From Candidatus Obscuribacterales bacterium (GTDB lineage: Bacteria; Cyanobacteriota; Vampirovibrionia; Obscuribacterales; Obscuribacteraceae), in the NCBI GenBank assembly GCA_021732025.1, contig JAKFVU010000060.1, forward strand, positions 1 through 39,894: a stretch of DNA of 39,894 nt. The letters are read 5' to 3'. The translations under genes and the position numbers were made by a program. Positions 24,129-32,366 of the stretch are shown here, in pieces. The number at the start of each line of letters is the position of its first letter. Position 1 is the stretch's first letter. The notes below the pieces were generated by a model. The model was not told the origin of the DNA, did no database searches, and saw nothing but the letters and a program-made list of their open reading frames with translations.

Positions 24129-25711
24129 TGCTCGGCCCTCAAAAGTTCAACAGCGATTTCTCTAATGCGAATAGCGAAGGCAAACTGTGTTTGCTCGTGA
24201 TGAGTTAGAGTCTCAATTAGCTGCTCGCCACTGCTACCGCGTTTGGGATATTTTAGCGGAACATTCCAGAAAGGTAGGCGCCCTGGGCCAGGCTCAACCA
24301 AGCCTGTTGGCCTGGGGCTGAAAGGAATATCGCCGTACTCGTTTTGCCATTCTTGCAGTATTGCGCCCACTCTTTCCATTGAGCGGTTGCGATATTTGTG
24401 ACCGGTTTCGGAGCTAAAAGCCGCATCAGTATGAAAGACATCGGGTTGTTTTTGCCGGGCGCGCTGCATGGCTAGTTCAACTCGCTCACTGCCAGTGATC
24501 AAATGAAGGCTGTCTCTAGGACCAACTGTCACCCCGCTCAGTAACTCTGTCATGATACGCAGGACGCGGATGACTGCCATTTGTGTGCGGCGAATGCCTG
24601 ATAGGGCGAGGTTCTTAACCTCTGGCAGTAAGATATTGAACGAATCAGCGAAGCTCGACATGGCAGATTCAAGTGAATCATATATGGTGGCATCTTCAAA
24701 CATCGATTCTGTTGCCGGACCCCGAATCAAAGCAATTTTTGCGAAGCCGTCCGGGTTGTTGTAGTTGATTGAATGGTCACCAGCAATAAGCGCATGTGCT
24801 ATTTTCGAGCCTTCCACGTCCGGGTGGGGCACGTACCATTCATCAATTGCAATGAGTTTGAGAATTTCGTGTTCTTCTTGTGAGAAGTTGATTAAGCCAA
24901 GATCTTCGGTGAGATGATGTTTGTCGAAGGGGTTTTTGATTTTATTGTGAATAGAGCAAATCAAATGTTGATTGCGATTGCGCAGCGGATCTGGGCTAGC
25001 AGGGCTAAACTTAAAGCGCTCAAATGAGTCGAGGTTGAGTTTTCGGCTGAGCATTATGGCCACAGTATTGGCCATGAAACTTGGGGGCGCTATCTGGTGC
25101 TGCTTGATGGCAAGAACAATGCGTTCTACCGATTTCATACATTCGTCACTGTCATCCCACAAATACGAAAGAGCCTGAGCTGCTGCTTGGGAGCCGTGAA
25201 TGTTGTGGATAATAAAATTGCCACGAGTCTTTACTGCATCTGAGAAGATTGAGGCGATGATGGCATCGCGCATTTCATCAGAGCTTAAATGGAGAATTTT
25301 CGATGCTTCATAGACTTGATCTAGTTCTGCTCGAGTGTGTTTCCAATTCATGTTCCACTGATAGCCGCGGTGAGCACCATCGGTCTCAGCTGTTTCAAGT
25401 TTGAGATAAGCTTCGCGGACGAGGGTCAAACAGCGCCAGATGATGTCTTTGTCTGGGCGTTTCAGCAGCGATTCTGATTCGATTTTGTGATAGACATTAG
25501 TTACCTTGCCGTCAGCGCAAAGCACTGGCACATCGGCAAGATCGGCGCGGAGAGCTGATAAAGAGCGGCTTTCGTCGGCGAGGGGCGGATAGAGTTCTTT
25601 CCATTTGCCATGGTCAGAAAGCTCAAGCATCCTTGAGGCACTGCCGATGGCCATAGGCTCAACAGTTTTCTTTGGCGATTTGCTTTCTTTCTTCGGGCTA
25701 GATCTGGCCAT
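24113..25711 (-). CDS. HD-superfamily-like protein with degenerate metal site
   Basis: The 532-aa cytoplasmic protein starts with a Lys/Ser/Pro-rich tail. Its middle follows the HD phosphohydrolase fold: RDAIIASIFSDAV, then HNIHGSQAAAQAL, then VERIVLAIKQHQ, and later HALIAGDHSINYNNPDGFAKIALIRGP. The second and later His (172, 205) and the late Asp (312) are kept, but the defining HD pair is Ser157-Asp158. It may thus have lost hydrolase activity or use an altered metal site. The C-terminal 150 residues (MTELLSGVTVGPRD, FWNVPLKYPKRG) are not recognised. GGAG lies 11 bp before the ATG. It sits in a same-strand run with lipid-type enzymes and overlaps the LRR gene. Confidence 0.68.
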   Translation of the reverse strand: MARSSPKKESKSPKKTVEPMAIGSASRMLELSDHGKWKELYPPLADESRSLSALRADLADVPVLCADGKVTNVYHKIESESLLKRPDKDIIWRCLTLVREAYLKLETAETDGAHRGYQWNMNWKHTRAELDQVYEASKILHLSSDEMRDAIIASIFSDAVKTRGNFIIHNIHGSQAAAQALSYLWDDSDECMKSVERIVLAIKQHQIAPPSFMANTVAIMLSRKLNLDSFERFKFSPASPDPLRNRNQHLICSIHNKIKNPFDKHHLTEDLGLINFSQEEHEILKLIAIDEWYVPHPDVEGSKIAHALIAGDHSINYNNPDGFAKIALIRGPATESMFEDATIYDSLESAMSSFADSFNILLPEVKNLALSGIRRTQMAVIRVLRIMTELLSGVTVGPRDSLHLITGSERVELAMQRARQKQPDVFHTDAAFSSETGHKYRNRSMERVGAILQEWQNEYGDIPFSPRPTGLVEPGPGRLPFWNVPLKYPKRGSSGEQLIETLTHHEQTQFAFAIRIREIAVELLRAEQWFYS

Positions 25712-25756
25712 CAGTTCAATTATCTCCAGCTTTTTTCAAGCTCATTTATCAGTTGA

Positions 25757-26791
25757 TTAAATCGTTTGACCTCGATCAATAATCCATTTGATACTTCGTC
25801 TCATTCCCTCTTCTAATGCTATTTGTGGATTGTAACCCAGTTCAGTTTGAGCTAAATCGATTTTACAGGCAATGTTTTTGTTCATTTCTGATAGGACGTG
25901 GAATTTTTGGTGGTAAAGTCCAAAGCCCTGTAAGGTGCTGTCAACAATATATGCCACGTCGCTGGCCAAGTCAGGCAAGTGCATTCGTTTATGGCTGCAT
26001 TTGATTTGAAAGTCGTTTTCTAGTACTCGCTCGACAGTGTCTACGATCTCATTCATCGTGTAAGGCCGCTGGTCGGCTATCCAGTAGGTTTTTCCCTTGG
26101 CCTGGTCAACTTGCTCACAGAGTAGGAGGCCCTGGCAAATATTGTCAACGTAGGCCATTGAGCGTAAGTTCTCGCCGCTACCAACAATTGGCATTTTGCC
26201 GCTTTTAATCATCGAAAAGAAGGTAGTTTGACGCAGCGGCTGCCTCGGACCATAGAACCACGGGGGTCTGATTATGACAGTCTCAAGGTTGCTTTTGCGG
26301 CCAGCCGCATTGACCAGATCTTCTGCCATTTTTTTTGAACGGCCATAGTGCATATAGGGGTTGTATGGCGATTTTTCGTCAAAGAGGGCAGATTCCTGAC
26401 TACTGGTGTTACAGCCAATGGGAGAGTTCGATGATACGTAGATAAAGCGCCTGACTCCTGCATTTATTGCCGCTGTGAGCATGCGCTTGGTGCCTTCGAC
26501 ATTGACATCGTAGAATTCTTGGCGACCGCGGCTGGGGTGTATGACGCCAGCCACATGAAAAACTGTGGCACCTCGGGCGTCGGCGTAAAGTGCTTCGAGC
26601 CCTTCGCCGCTAGCCAAATCGCCCTCCACGAATGTGAGTGCTCCGCCCAGTGCAGAAAGTTCTTGGCTCTCGCTATTTTTGCTATTTTTGAGGCAAAGCG
26701 CCCGCACGGGCCGCTGTGAGTTAAGCAGAGCTTCAACAAGGTTAGAACCGAGCCAGCCTGGCACTCCTGTGACAATTGCGAGATCTGGCAT
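25757..26791 (-). CDS. Extended SDR, NAD-dependent epimerase / 3-beta-HSD-like
   Basis: The 344-aa enzyme has the N-terminal motif VTGVPGWLGSNL (Gly9, Gly12, Gly15), the strand FIYVSSNSPIG and the catalytic pair Tyr149-Lys153 in YGRSK. IIRPPWFYGPRQP follows, as usual in extended SDRs acting on nucleotide sugars or on sterol and polyketide hydroxyl groups. It starts one base after the GMC stop (TAAATG), so the two are translationally coupled; GAGG lies inside the GMC end. With the GMC oxidoreductase and the flippase-like protein it may oxidise or epimerise a lipid-linked or steroid-like substrate. HpnA, a hopanoid-associated epimerase, is a known analogue, but no hopanoid gene is visible here. 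Confidence 0.92.
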   Translation of the reverse strand: MPDLAIVTGVPGWLGSNLVEALLNSQRPVRALCLKNSKNSESQELSALGGALTFVEGDLASGEGLEALYADARGATVFHVAGVIHPSRGRQEFYDVNVEGTKRMLTAAINAGVRRFIYVSSNSPIGCNTSSQESALFDEKSPYNPYMHYGRSKKMAEDLVNAAGRKSNLETVIIRPPWFYGPRQPLRQTTFFSMIKSGKMPIVGSGENLRSMAYVDNICQGLLLCEQVDQAKGKTYWIADQRPYTMNEIVDTVERVLENDFQIKCSHKRMHLPDLASDVAYIVDSTLQGFGLYHQKFHVLSEMNKNIACKIDLAQTELGYNPQIALEEGMRRSIKWIIDRGQTI

Positions 26792-28306
26792 TTAGTGTCC
26801 TCTGTGTAGTTCGGCAAAGTGCAGGGCATTGCGGCGTGCCAGGGCCATGATTGTTCCTTGTGGGTTGATGCCTGGTGAGTCTGGCAGCATGCTGGCATCA
26901 TTTACGTAGAGATTTTCAAAGCCGTGAATTTTACCAAACGAATCGGCTGCGCAATGTTCGGCTTTTTCGCCTATAGGGCAAGTGGAGAAAGCGTGGACGG
27001 TCGTCAGGCTCAAGAGTGAACGAGGTAGATTTTCATCAAGCCAACGGACGGCATCTAGCTCGGAGCTTATTTTAGGTAGACCCTGCACGCAGGGATAGAC
27101 CTCCTTTGCTCCAGCCGAAAGCAATAGGGATGAGAGCCTTGCAAGCCCCTGGCTGAGGTGGCGAATGTCGACATCAGAAAGTTCGTACTTGAGCACAGGG
27201 TCACCGTCGCCTAAAGGAGAGGTGCGAACAGTACCACGCCCGGTGCCACGTACTGCTACATAATAAGTAGCCATGCGTTTATAGTTTTGAATGACATTTT
27301 GATTGTCTAGCCAGTTGTCGCCAAGATTGAGCGCTAGATGCCCTACCGAGAAGAAAGAGCCGCCCAGTGATATATCAGGCCAAAATTCTTTCACCTGAAG
27401 AAGCGGCATAACACTGTGTTGAGCATTTATTTCTTCGTCGAACAGAGCTGAAACTTTGAGCATTGGATGAATTTGGAAAGTATCACCAATGTGCTCTTTG
27501 ATTCCGCTTTTGCGCAATAATCCTGGTGTTTGGGTCGGCCCAGCACAGACGAAAATGTGATCGGCGTCTATGCGCACCAGATCGCTGGTGCTGTCAGGCT
27601 TGTGAATTTCAGCCAATACACCAGTGATTTTTCCTCTTGATTTTAGTAATAGTTTGGCCTTGCAGCCGGTGATAAACCTTGCTCCTTTTGCTTGGGCATC
27701 GGGAATGAGATTGAGGCTTACTCCTTGCCTCGCTCCTTTGGGGCATCCGGCTGAACAGGTATTGTTATTTTCGCAACCGCTGGCAGCACGTTTTACTTCT
27801 TGTCCAGACCATTGCATGGCTTCAACACCGCGGTGAAAAACCTCTGTTGATTTTGGCCATGGGCCCGGATGGAGGCCGACGGAGAGAATTTTTTCTGCCC
27901 ACTCAAAGTGCTCAGCAAGGGCATCTTGGGTAAAGTCGGCCAGATTGAATTTTGCTTGCCAGCGCATTAGGAACTCTGGCGGTAGACGATGCCAGAAACC
28001 GCTATTAATCTCAGTACTGCCGCCCAGTGTGCGTCCTTCTACATAACCGATAGGCACGCTTCCCATGATTGGCATGATGCCACGGTTGCGGTAGAGTAGG
28101 CTCATGGCTTTGGTAGGAAGTTGGCCATAGTCGGCTAGAGTGTGCCGTTCACCTTCTTCTAGGACAACAACCTCGAAGCCCTGTTCGGCTAAGACATTGG
28201 CGGTAGTAGAACCACCGGCGCCACTACCGATGATCAAAATTTGCACCCTTAGGGGCTTGTTGCTCTCTAGCTTCTCTTTGGTGGTATCTACTTTTTGAGC
28301 GGTCAT
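26792..28306 (-). CDS. GMC-family FAD oxidoreductase lacking the N-terminal helical domain
   Basis: FAD-binding motif LIIGSGAGGSTTANVLAEQG (Gly27, Gly29, Gly32), the second motif EGRTLGGSTEINSG, a Cys-containing segment ASGCENNNTCSAGCPKGA (Cys178, Cys184, Cys188), and the C-terminal LYVNDASMLPDSPGINPQGTIMA, the GMC C-terminal signature. The Cys-rich insert and wording resemble cholesterol/long-chain alcohol oxidases. Those enzymes usually carry about 100-150 extra helical residues before the Rossmann domain. Here only about 20 precede it, and a similar helical segment is instead fused to the upstream flippase-like gene. It is 45 bp downstream of that gene and directly coupled to the SDR. Likely role: oxidation of a membrane lipid alcohol. 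Confidence 0.92.
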   Translation of the reverse strand: MTAQKVDTTKEKLESNKPLRVQILIIGSGAGGSTTANVLAEQGFEVVVLEEGERHTLADYGQLPTKAMSLLYRNRGIMPIMGSVPIGYVEGRTLGGSTEINSGFWHRLPPEFLMRWQAKFNLADFTQDALAEHFEWAEKILSVGLHPGPWPKSTEVFHRGVEAMQWSGQEVKRAASGCENNNTCSAGCPKGARQGVSLNLIPDAQAKGARFITGCKAKLLLKSRGKITGVLAEIHKPDSTSDLVRIDADHIFVCAGPTQTPGLLRKSGIKEHIGDTFQIHPMLKVSALFDEEINAQHSVMPLLQVKEFWPDISLGGSFFSVGHLALNLGDNWLDNQNVIQNYKRMATYYVAVRGTGRGTVRTSPLGDGDPVLKYELSDVDIRHLSQGLARLSSLLLSAGAKEVYPCVQGLPKISSELDAVRWLDENLPRSLLSLTTVHAFSTCPIGEKAEHCAADSFGKIHGFENLYVNDASMLPDSPGINPQGTIMALARRNALHFAELHRGH

Positions 28307-28351
28307 TGCTTTATTTTTGAACCTGATGGACGTGATTTGCAGTTGTTTTAT

Positions 28352-30025
28352 TTAGGCTTTGGTACTTGATTTGAATTTTTCGGAAGAGTCGTTGGATTTG
28401 TCCAAAGCTGCTACCACTGCCGGGTGTTCGAAAAAGGCAAGTAGCGCCAGGCTTCTCAGTGGCTTGAAGAGCTTTCGTGCCAGGCCGATAGGACCGTATG
28501 ACCAGGCGTTTATGACTTTCGCTTGCCTGGCGCTTGATAGATTTTCAAAAGGACAGAGATTTGTGGCTATTGTCAGTGCACGGAAGGCGAGAATGCCTAT
28601 CTTGAGGAGAAAGCGCAAGAAAGATGGCAGAACGCTTAGCTCTGAGCAGACGAATTGGGTGGAATAGTTTATTGCGGCAGCTCTTTCTTCTGCTGTTATG
28701 GCGAGGGAACCGGTTGGCACTGACGAGCCCACTACAGCAAGCCAAAATGGGGTAATCTTGAAACAGTGATTGGTGCGCTTCTGGGTTGGAACTGAGGTTA
28801 TGACAGCCATAGCATCATTAGCCTCTGGCAAATTCGTGATTGGTTTAGCTTCCCAGGCGAGAGCGGCTGTAGTGCCCAACTCTAGGCCGTAACGAGCCAT
28901 GGCAATGACGCCCCAGACAGTCACTGTCGTGTAGAAGACTAGGTGAACAACCACTGCGTACGACAGTGCTGTTGAATCAGATACTTGACCAATGCTGTCG
29001 CTCAAAAATGGCATGTTGGAGAACTGGTAAGTTTGTTGATAGGCCTGAGCAACGGCTTGCGGAGTACTTCCTGGTAGGATATTTAATGGCAGTTGCTCGC
29101 TGCCAGTCACCGCCAGTAGTGCGGTTTTGCAGCAGATATGATAAGTGCCGATATAACCGGGGCTAGATGGAACTAGAATGCCGAGATTAGTAAATGCCAT
29201 CACTGCTATGGCTTTAATCAGCCTGATGGGCAGATTGAAGCAAGGCATGATAAGGGCAAACATCAGACCTTCGATTATCCAAATAAAAAAGCTTGTGATC
29301 AAAACCGAAAGCGCGGTAGGAGCGTCGCGTAAACAACTAAGACCTCTCGTGACTTGGGTAACCAAGGCTAATGCTCTATTGTGCCATTTGCGACCGAGGT
29401 GAAGGCTGAGTTGAGAAGCGAGCGATAGAGACAGTTGCGGTGCAAACGCTAGCATCAATACCGCAGGCATTGCGCAGCCAAATAGCAGACCAGCGACAAG
29501 TGCAGCCGGTTTCAACCATTGGTCTGTCGGCGTGACAAAAATGGCTAGAACAAAAAGCGAGAGGATGGTTAAGCCATCTAGAAGTCTCTCAAGGAAGGTT
29601 ACTGTCAGTGACAGGGCATAGGGAAGGCCTGTCCTCTCTGCCAGCATCCCCGCTCTGGCAAATTCACCTAGTCGAGCTGGCAAGATGTTGTTGGTGGCAT
29701 AACCCACAGCGATGATGTTACTCGCGGTGCTCACCGTCAAGCTCGCTTCTGTGCTGACGAGTTGTTTCAGTCTCACTCCTCGCAACAGCATGCCAATTAA
29801 GTAAGTGAGTACTGCCAGAGGGAGCCACGGTAGCCAGGTGGCTGATGAAAATGCATCTCTCACTAGCGGCCATTTAATCTGCTGAGCGGTCATGACAAGC
29901 AGCAAGAGGCTGATAATAAAGCCGCCAGCGACAATCGCTCCTTTCGACTTGATCATTCTGGTAAGACTTACCGAGCTGCCCTCGCCACCCTGGCTTGAGC
30001 TTTCGGACGAAGAAGGGTCATTCAT
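28352..30025 (-). CDS. Flippase-like membrane protein (LPG synthase TM/UPF0104 type) fused to a GMC-type helical domain
   Basis: ATG 30025 (or TTG 30037, four residues longer) opens a polytopic membrane protein. Residues about 35-390 match the UPF0104/lysylphosphatidylglycerol-synthase TM family, with the diagnostic NNILPARLGEFARAGMLAER and FLERLLDGLTI motifs and a late LVPSSPGYIGTYH. HpnL of hopanoid clusters and bacterial MprF N-termini belong here; they move lipids across the membrane. Residues about 447-545 are not part of that family. They contain PFENLSSARQAKVINAWS and ARKLFKPLRSLALLAFFEHP, which resemble the N-terminal helical domain of GMC alcohol/sterol oxidases (pattern RExxLxxW...R..F..LK.L.L..YY..P). 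That domain is missing from the GMC gene 45 bp downstream. Start of a five-gene minus-strand run. Confidence 0.85.
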   Translation of the reverse strand: MNDPSSSESSSQGGEGSSVSLTRMIKSKGAIVAGGFIISLLLLVMTAQQIKWPLVRDAFSSATWLPWLPLAVLTYLIGMLLRGVRLKQLVSTEASLTVSTASNIIAVGYATNNILPARLGEFARAGMLAERTGLPYALSLTVTFLERLLDGLTILSLFVLAIFVTPTDQWLKPAALVAGLLFGCAMPAVLMLAFAPQLSLSLASQLSLHLGRKWHNRALALVTQVTRGLSCLRDAPTALSVLITSFFIWIIEGLMFALIMPCFNLPIRLIKAIAVMAFTNLGILVPSSPGYIGTYHICCKTALLAVTGSEQLPLNILPGSTPQAVAQAYQQTYQFSNMPFLSDSIGQVSDSTALSYAVVVHLVFYTTVTVWGVIAMARYGLELGTTAALAWEAKPITNLPEANDAMAVITSVPTQKRTNHCFKITPFWLAVVGSSVPTGSLAITAEERAAAINYSTQFVCSELSVLPSFLRFLLKIGILAFRALTIATNLCPFENLSSARQAKVINAWSYGPIGLARKLFKPLRSLALLAFFEHPAVVAALDKSNDSSEKFKSSTKA

Positions 30026-30192
30026 CAAAGATTGCAACCGTGGTCATAATTACCTAGCAACTAGTAAACATAGAGCCTGCCAGCTAAAATCTTCCCAGAA
30101 TCGAGCTAATTAACTCGGCAAGATTAAAGTATGTCTGAACAAGGTACTACTGAATTAAATCTAGCAATAAGAATCTTACTCCAAGGATTTAA

Positions 30193-31710
30193 ATGGACGA
30201 GTCTACTCTGCGAATCTACTTCCGTCGTGTGCTGGCTGTGCCACCGGGTGCTTCTCGCAAAGTTTTGAGAGCTGCGCGTGACCGGCGAGCGGCCTTGTGG
30301 CGTGAAAAGATGCTTGCAGCCCCAGCTGATCAGAAGCAATTGAGCGAGCAGCGACTGTCGATTACGAACATGGCTTACGACGCCCTAAGTGATTCAGTAC
30401 GTTTCAAGGCTTACTTCACCCGCATGCAAGCAGGGGTTGAGACTCTGCCTGAGCTTGAGGAATTGTTGGCTGGTTTAGGCGAATCAAGTCCCAAGCCCCC
30501 GCCACAGCGCGTTGTCGAAAAGCGCTTGGCTGCGGTGCACGAGCGCATGCAGCGTATCCAGACACTGATTGAGAGTGCTATTCGACAGTCTGTTGAGGCC
30601 GAATCGAAGCGCTTACAAGTGAATACAGTGCCTGATTCGGACGATTTCTACAATGCTGTTTTTGCAGCAGCGAGAGCTAGCGGTGAGCAGGTGCGCGATG
30701 ATGAAGTGGCTGCTGCTGCCAAATCTAAGATCGATTTAGACGAGCACTGTATTGGTGAACTTGATGCTCTGATTACAGATACGTCTGAGATGGCTGCCCA
30801 TAAAGCTTATGACAAACTAGAAGCACAGGTGGCTATCAATGAGCCGGCTCAACCTGCTAATCGCTCGGTGGCACTAAGTCTCAGTCTGCTTATTCTGGTT
30901 TTGGTATTCGGCGCTGCTTACTTTGCTCTCAATCGAGACCCCGGAGCTTTCTTTGCCAGTAACTCACCTAATGCAGCAGCTGCTCTCACTGCCGCGGACG
31001 CCGAGGCCTGCGAACGAGAGGTGACCAAACATGTTGAGGCAATTGAGGATGCCAGAATCGCTAGTGGTGGAGGTCTCATTGCTCCAGCTGGTGCTGCCGG
31101 CCTTGGTGGTAGCGCCAATGATGTCACTGAGGACGGTCAAACTCTCTACCATGATGGCATTAAAGAAGCGATCTCTGGTGACAAAGCCAAAGCTATGTCT
31201 AACTTCGAGCAAGCTTATAAGGCGAGCCCTAATTTAGTACTAGCTTTGTACAATAAGGCTGCGCTACTTGCTATTGCTGGGCAGACAACTGAGGCTATTG
31301 CTTGTTACTCAGAGGTGCTTAAGGCTAAACCAAATTTAGCTCAAGCATATTACAATCGCGGCCTGGCTCATCAAAATTTAGCATCACAGGTGGTGTCGCT
31401 TCATGGTTCTGCTTGGCGCCAAAACTCTGCAGCGGAGTTGCAAAAAGCAATTGCCAACTATGACAACTGCCTCAAAATAAATGCCCGCTGTGCTCAAGCT
31501 TTCTATAATCGCGGTTTTGCTTATTATTGCTTAGGTCAATTTGATCAGGCCTTTCTCGATTTTGAGAAGGCTCAGAATCTTTTGCCAATGCTCGAGGCCG
31601 CTAATTTCAATAAGACTGTTGTTGCTGCCATTTTGAAGAAGCCGGTAAAGCCCATTGCTAGCGCACCGCCTAGCGCTCCAATCGGTCCGGTCGGTCCGCC
31701 CTGGCAGTAG
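30193..31710 (+). CDS. J-like domain (no HPD) + transmembrane helix + TPR protein
   Basis: The ATG at 30193 has AAGGA at 6 bp. Residues about 5-78 read like a DnaJ domain: YFRRVLAVPPGASRKVLRAARDRRAALW, then LSITNMAYDALSDSVRFKAYF. The essential HPD tripeptide is missing (LWREK occupies its place), so it cannot stimulate Hsp70 in the usual way. A Lys/Glu-rich helical region precedes a single membrane helix (about 225-246), and the C-terminal half carries about four TPR motifs (KAMSNFEQAYKASPNLVLALYNKAALL, AIACYSEVLKAKPNLAQAYYNRGLAH). The J-like part should be cytoplasmic and the TPR part periplasmic. The tail is Pro-rich. No partner is evident next to it. Confidence 0.83.
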   Translation: MDESTLRIYFRRVLAVPPGASRKVLRAARDRRAALWREKMLAAPADQKQLSEQRLSITNMAYDALSDSVRFKAYFTRMQAGVETLPELEELLAGLGESSPKPPPQRVVEKRLAAVHERMQRIQTLIESAIRQSVEAESKRLQVNTVPDSDDFYNAVFAAARASGEQVRDDEVAAAAKSKIDLDEHCIGELDALITDTSEMAAHKAYDKLEAQVAINEPAQPANRSVALSLSLLILVLVFGAAYFALNRDPGAFFASNSPNAAAALTAADAEACEREVTKHVEAIEDARIASGGGLIAPAGAAGLGGSANDVTEDGQTLYHDGIKEAISGDKAKAMSNFEQAYKASPNLVLALYNKAALLAIAGQTTEAIACYSEVLKAKPNLAQAYYNRGLAHQNLASQVVSLHGSAWRQNSAAELQKAIANYDNCLKINARCAQAFYNRGFAYYCLGQFDQAFLDFEKAQNLLPMLEAANFNKTVVAAILKKPVKPIASAPPSAPIGPVGPPWQ

Positions 31711-31768
31711 AACTAGTCAAAAAAACAAAGCAAATATCAAAGCAAATCAAAACCGAACTAGCTAAGTA

Positions 31769-32275
31769 CTATTTCTGAGCACGCTTTTGCAGAATTGCTT
31801 GAGAAGCGCCGCCGTGTTGATTGCCTTTAGCATCTACGAATGCCCAGTCTTCGATGTCGGCGACCGGCACAGTAACAGCCATTCCGGCCTTTACATTGGG
31901 TAGATAAACAGAGTCTTTTTCTAAGTGGCCGACGACCCTGTCGTCATATACTTTATCGACTTCGATCCACTTAAATTCAGATTTCTTGTCATCGTAGAGG
32001 CACGAATTAATGGCAAACTTCTCGCCTTTTTGTTTGACGTTGAAAGCCTCAACAAATTCTTTCCAGTTTGCTTGAGCATCGGCTTTAACTTTAGCCAGTT
32101 CTGGATCTACTTTCTTGCCATTGACGAAACCTTCGGGCGCCTTCGGTGCTGGTGGTTGAGCTGGCGTGCACGCTGAGAGCGAAACTGTTGCCAAAGATAG
32201 CACCGCTATCAATGAAGATGTAAACGGGTTGGCGGAAATATAGGATTTGACCCGACCGTAAAAATTGGCAGACAT
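31769..32275 (-). CDS. DUF2314-like lipoprotein
   Basis: The ATG at 32275 gives a 168-aa protein with a hydrophobic signal and a lipobox ending LSAC (lipidated Cys36), followed by a Pro/Ala linker. The C-terminal domain (about 70-165) follows the DUF2314 pattern: WKEFVEAFNVKQKG, FKWIEVDKVYDDRVVGHLEKD, AVTVPVADIEDWAFVDAKGNQHGGAS. DUF2314 proteins are uncharacterised. Anchoring would be to the inner or outer membrane facing the periplasm. An ORF extended to 32350 would run through the 19-bp inverted repeat and is rejected. There is no strong ribosome binding site (GAGAAACT precedes ATG). Confidence 0.8.
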   Translation of the reverse strand: MSANFYGRVKSYISANPFTSSLIAVLSLATVSLSACTPAQPPAPKAPEGFVNGKKVDPELAKVKADAQANWKEFVEAFNVKQKGEKFAINSCLYDDKKSEFKWIEVDKVYDDRVVGHLEKDSVYLPNVKAGMAVTVPVADIEDWAFVDAKGNQHGGASQAILQKRAQK

Positions 32276-32304
32276 AGTTTCTCTCAGCGCATGGAACTCC
32301 AAGA

Positions 32305-32364
32305 TTGTAGCAGGCAAATTGATGATGCGCCTACGGATGGCCATTATCAATTTGCCTGCTACAA
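32305..32364. repeat. 19-bp perfect inverted repeat (hairpin) between two minus-strand genes
   Basis: TTGTAGCAGGCAAATTGAT (32305-32323) is the exact reverse complement of 32346-32364, with a 22-nt loop. It begins 2 bp after the stop of the metallopeptidase gene and ends 29 bp before the lipoprotein ATG. No T-run follows on either strand, so it is not a classical terminator. It could be an RNA-stabilising or processing hairpin, or a small palindromic repeat element. I see no second copy in the window. Confidence 0.8.
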
Positions 32365-32366
32365 CG

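Noticed and set aside
32276..32350. Extension of the lipoprotein gene to 32350
   Set aside because: The extension would run through the 19-bp inverted repeat and push the lipobox too far from the N-terminus.
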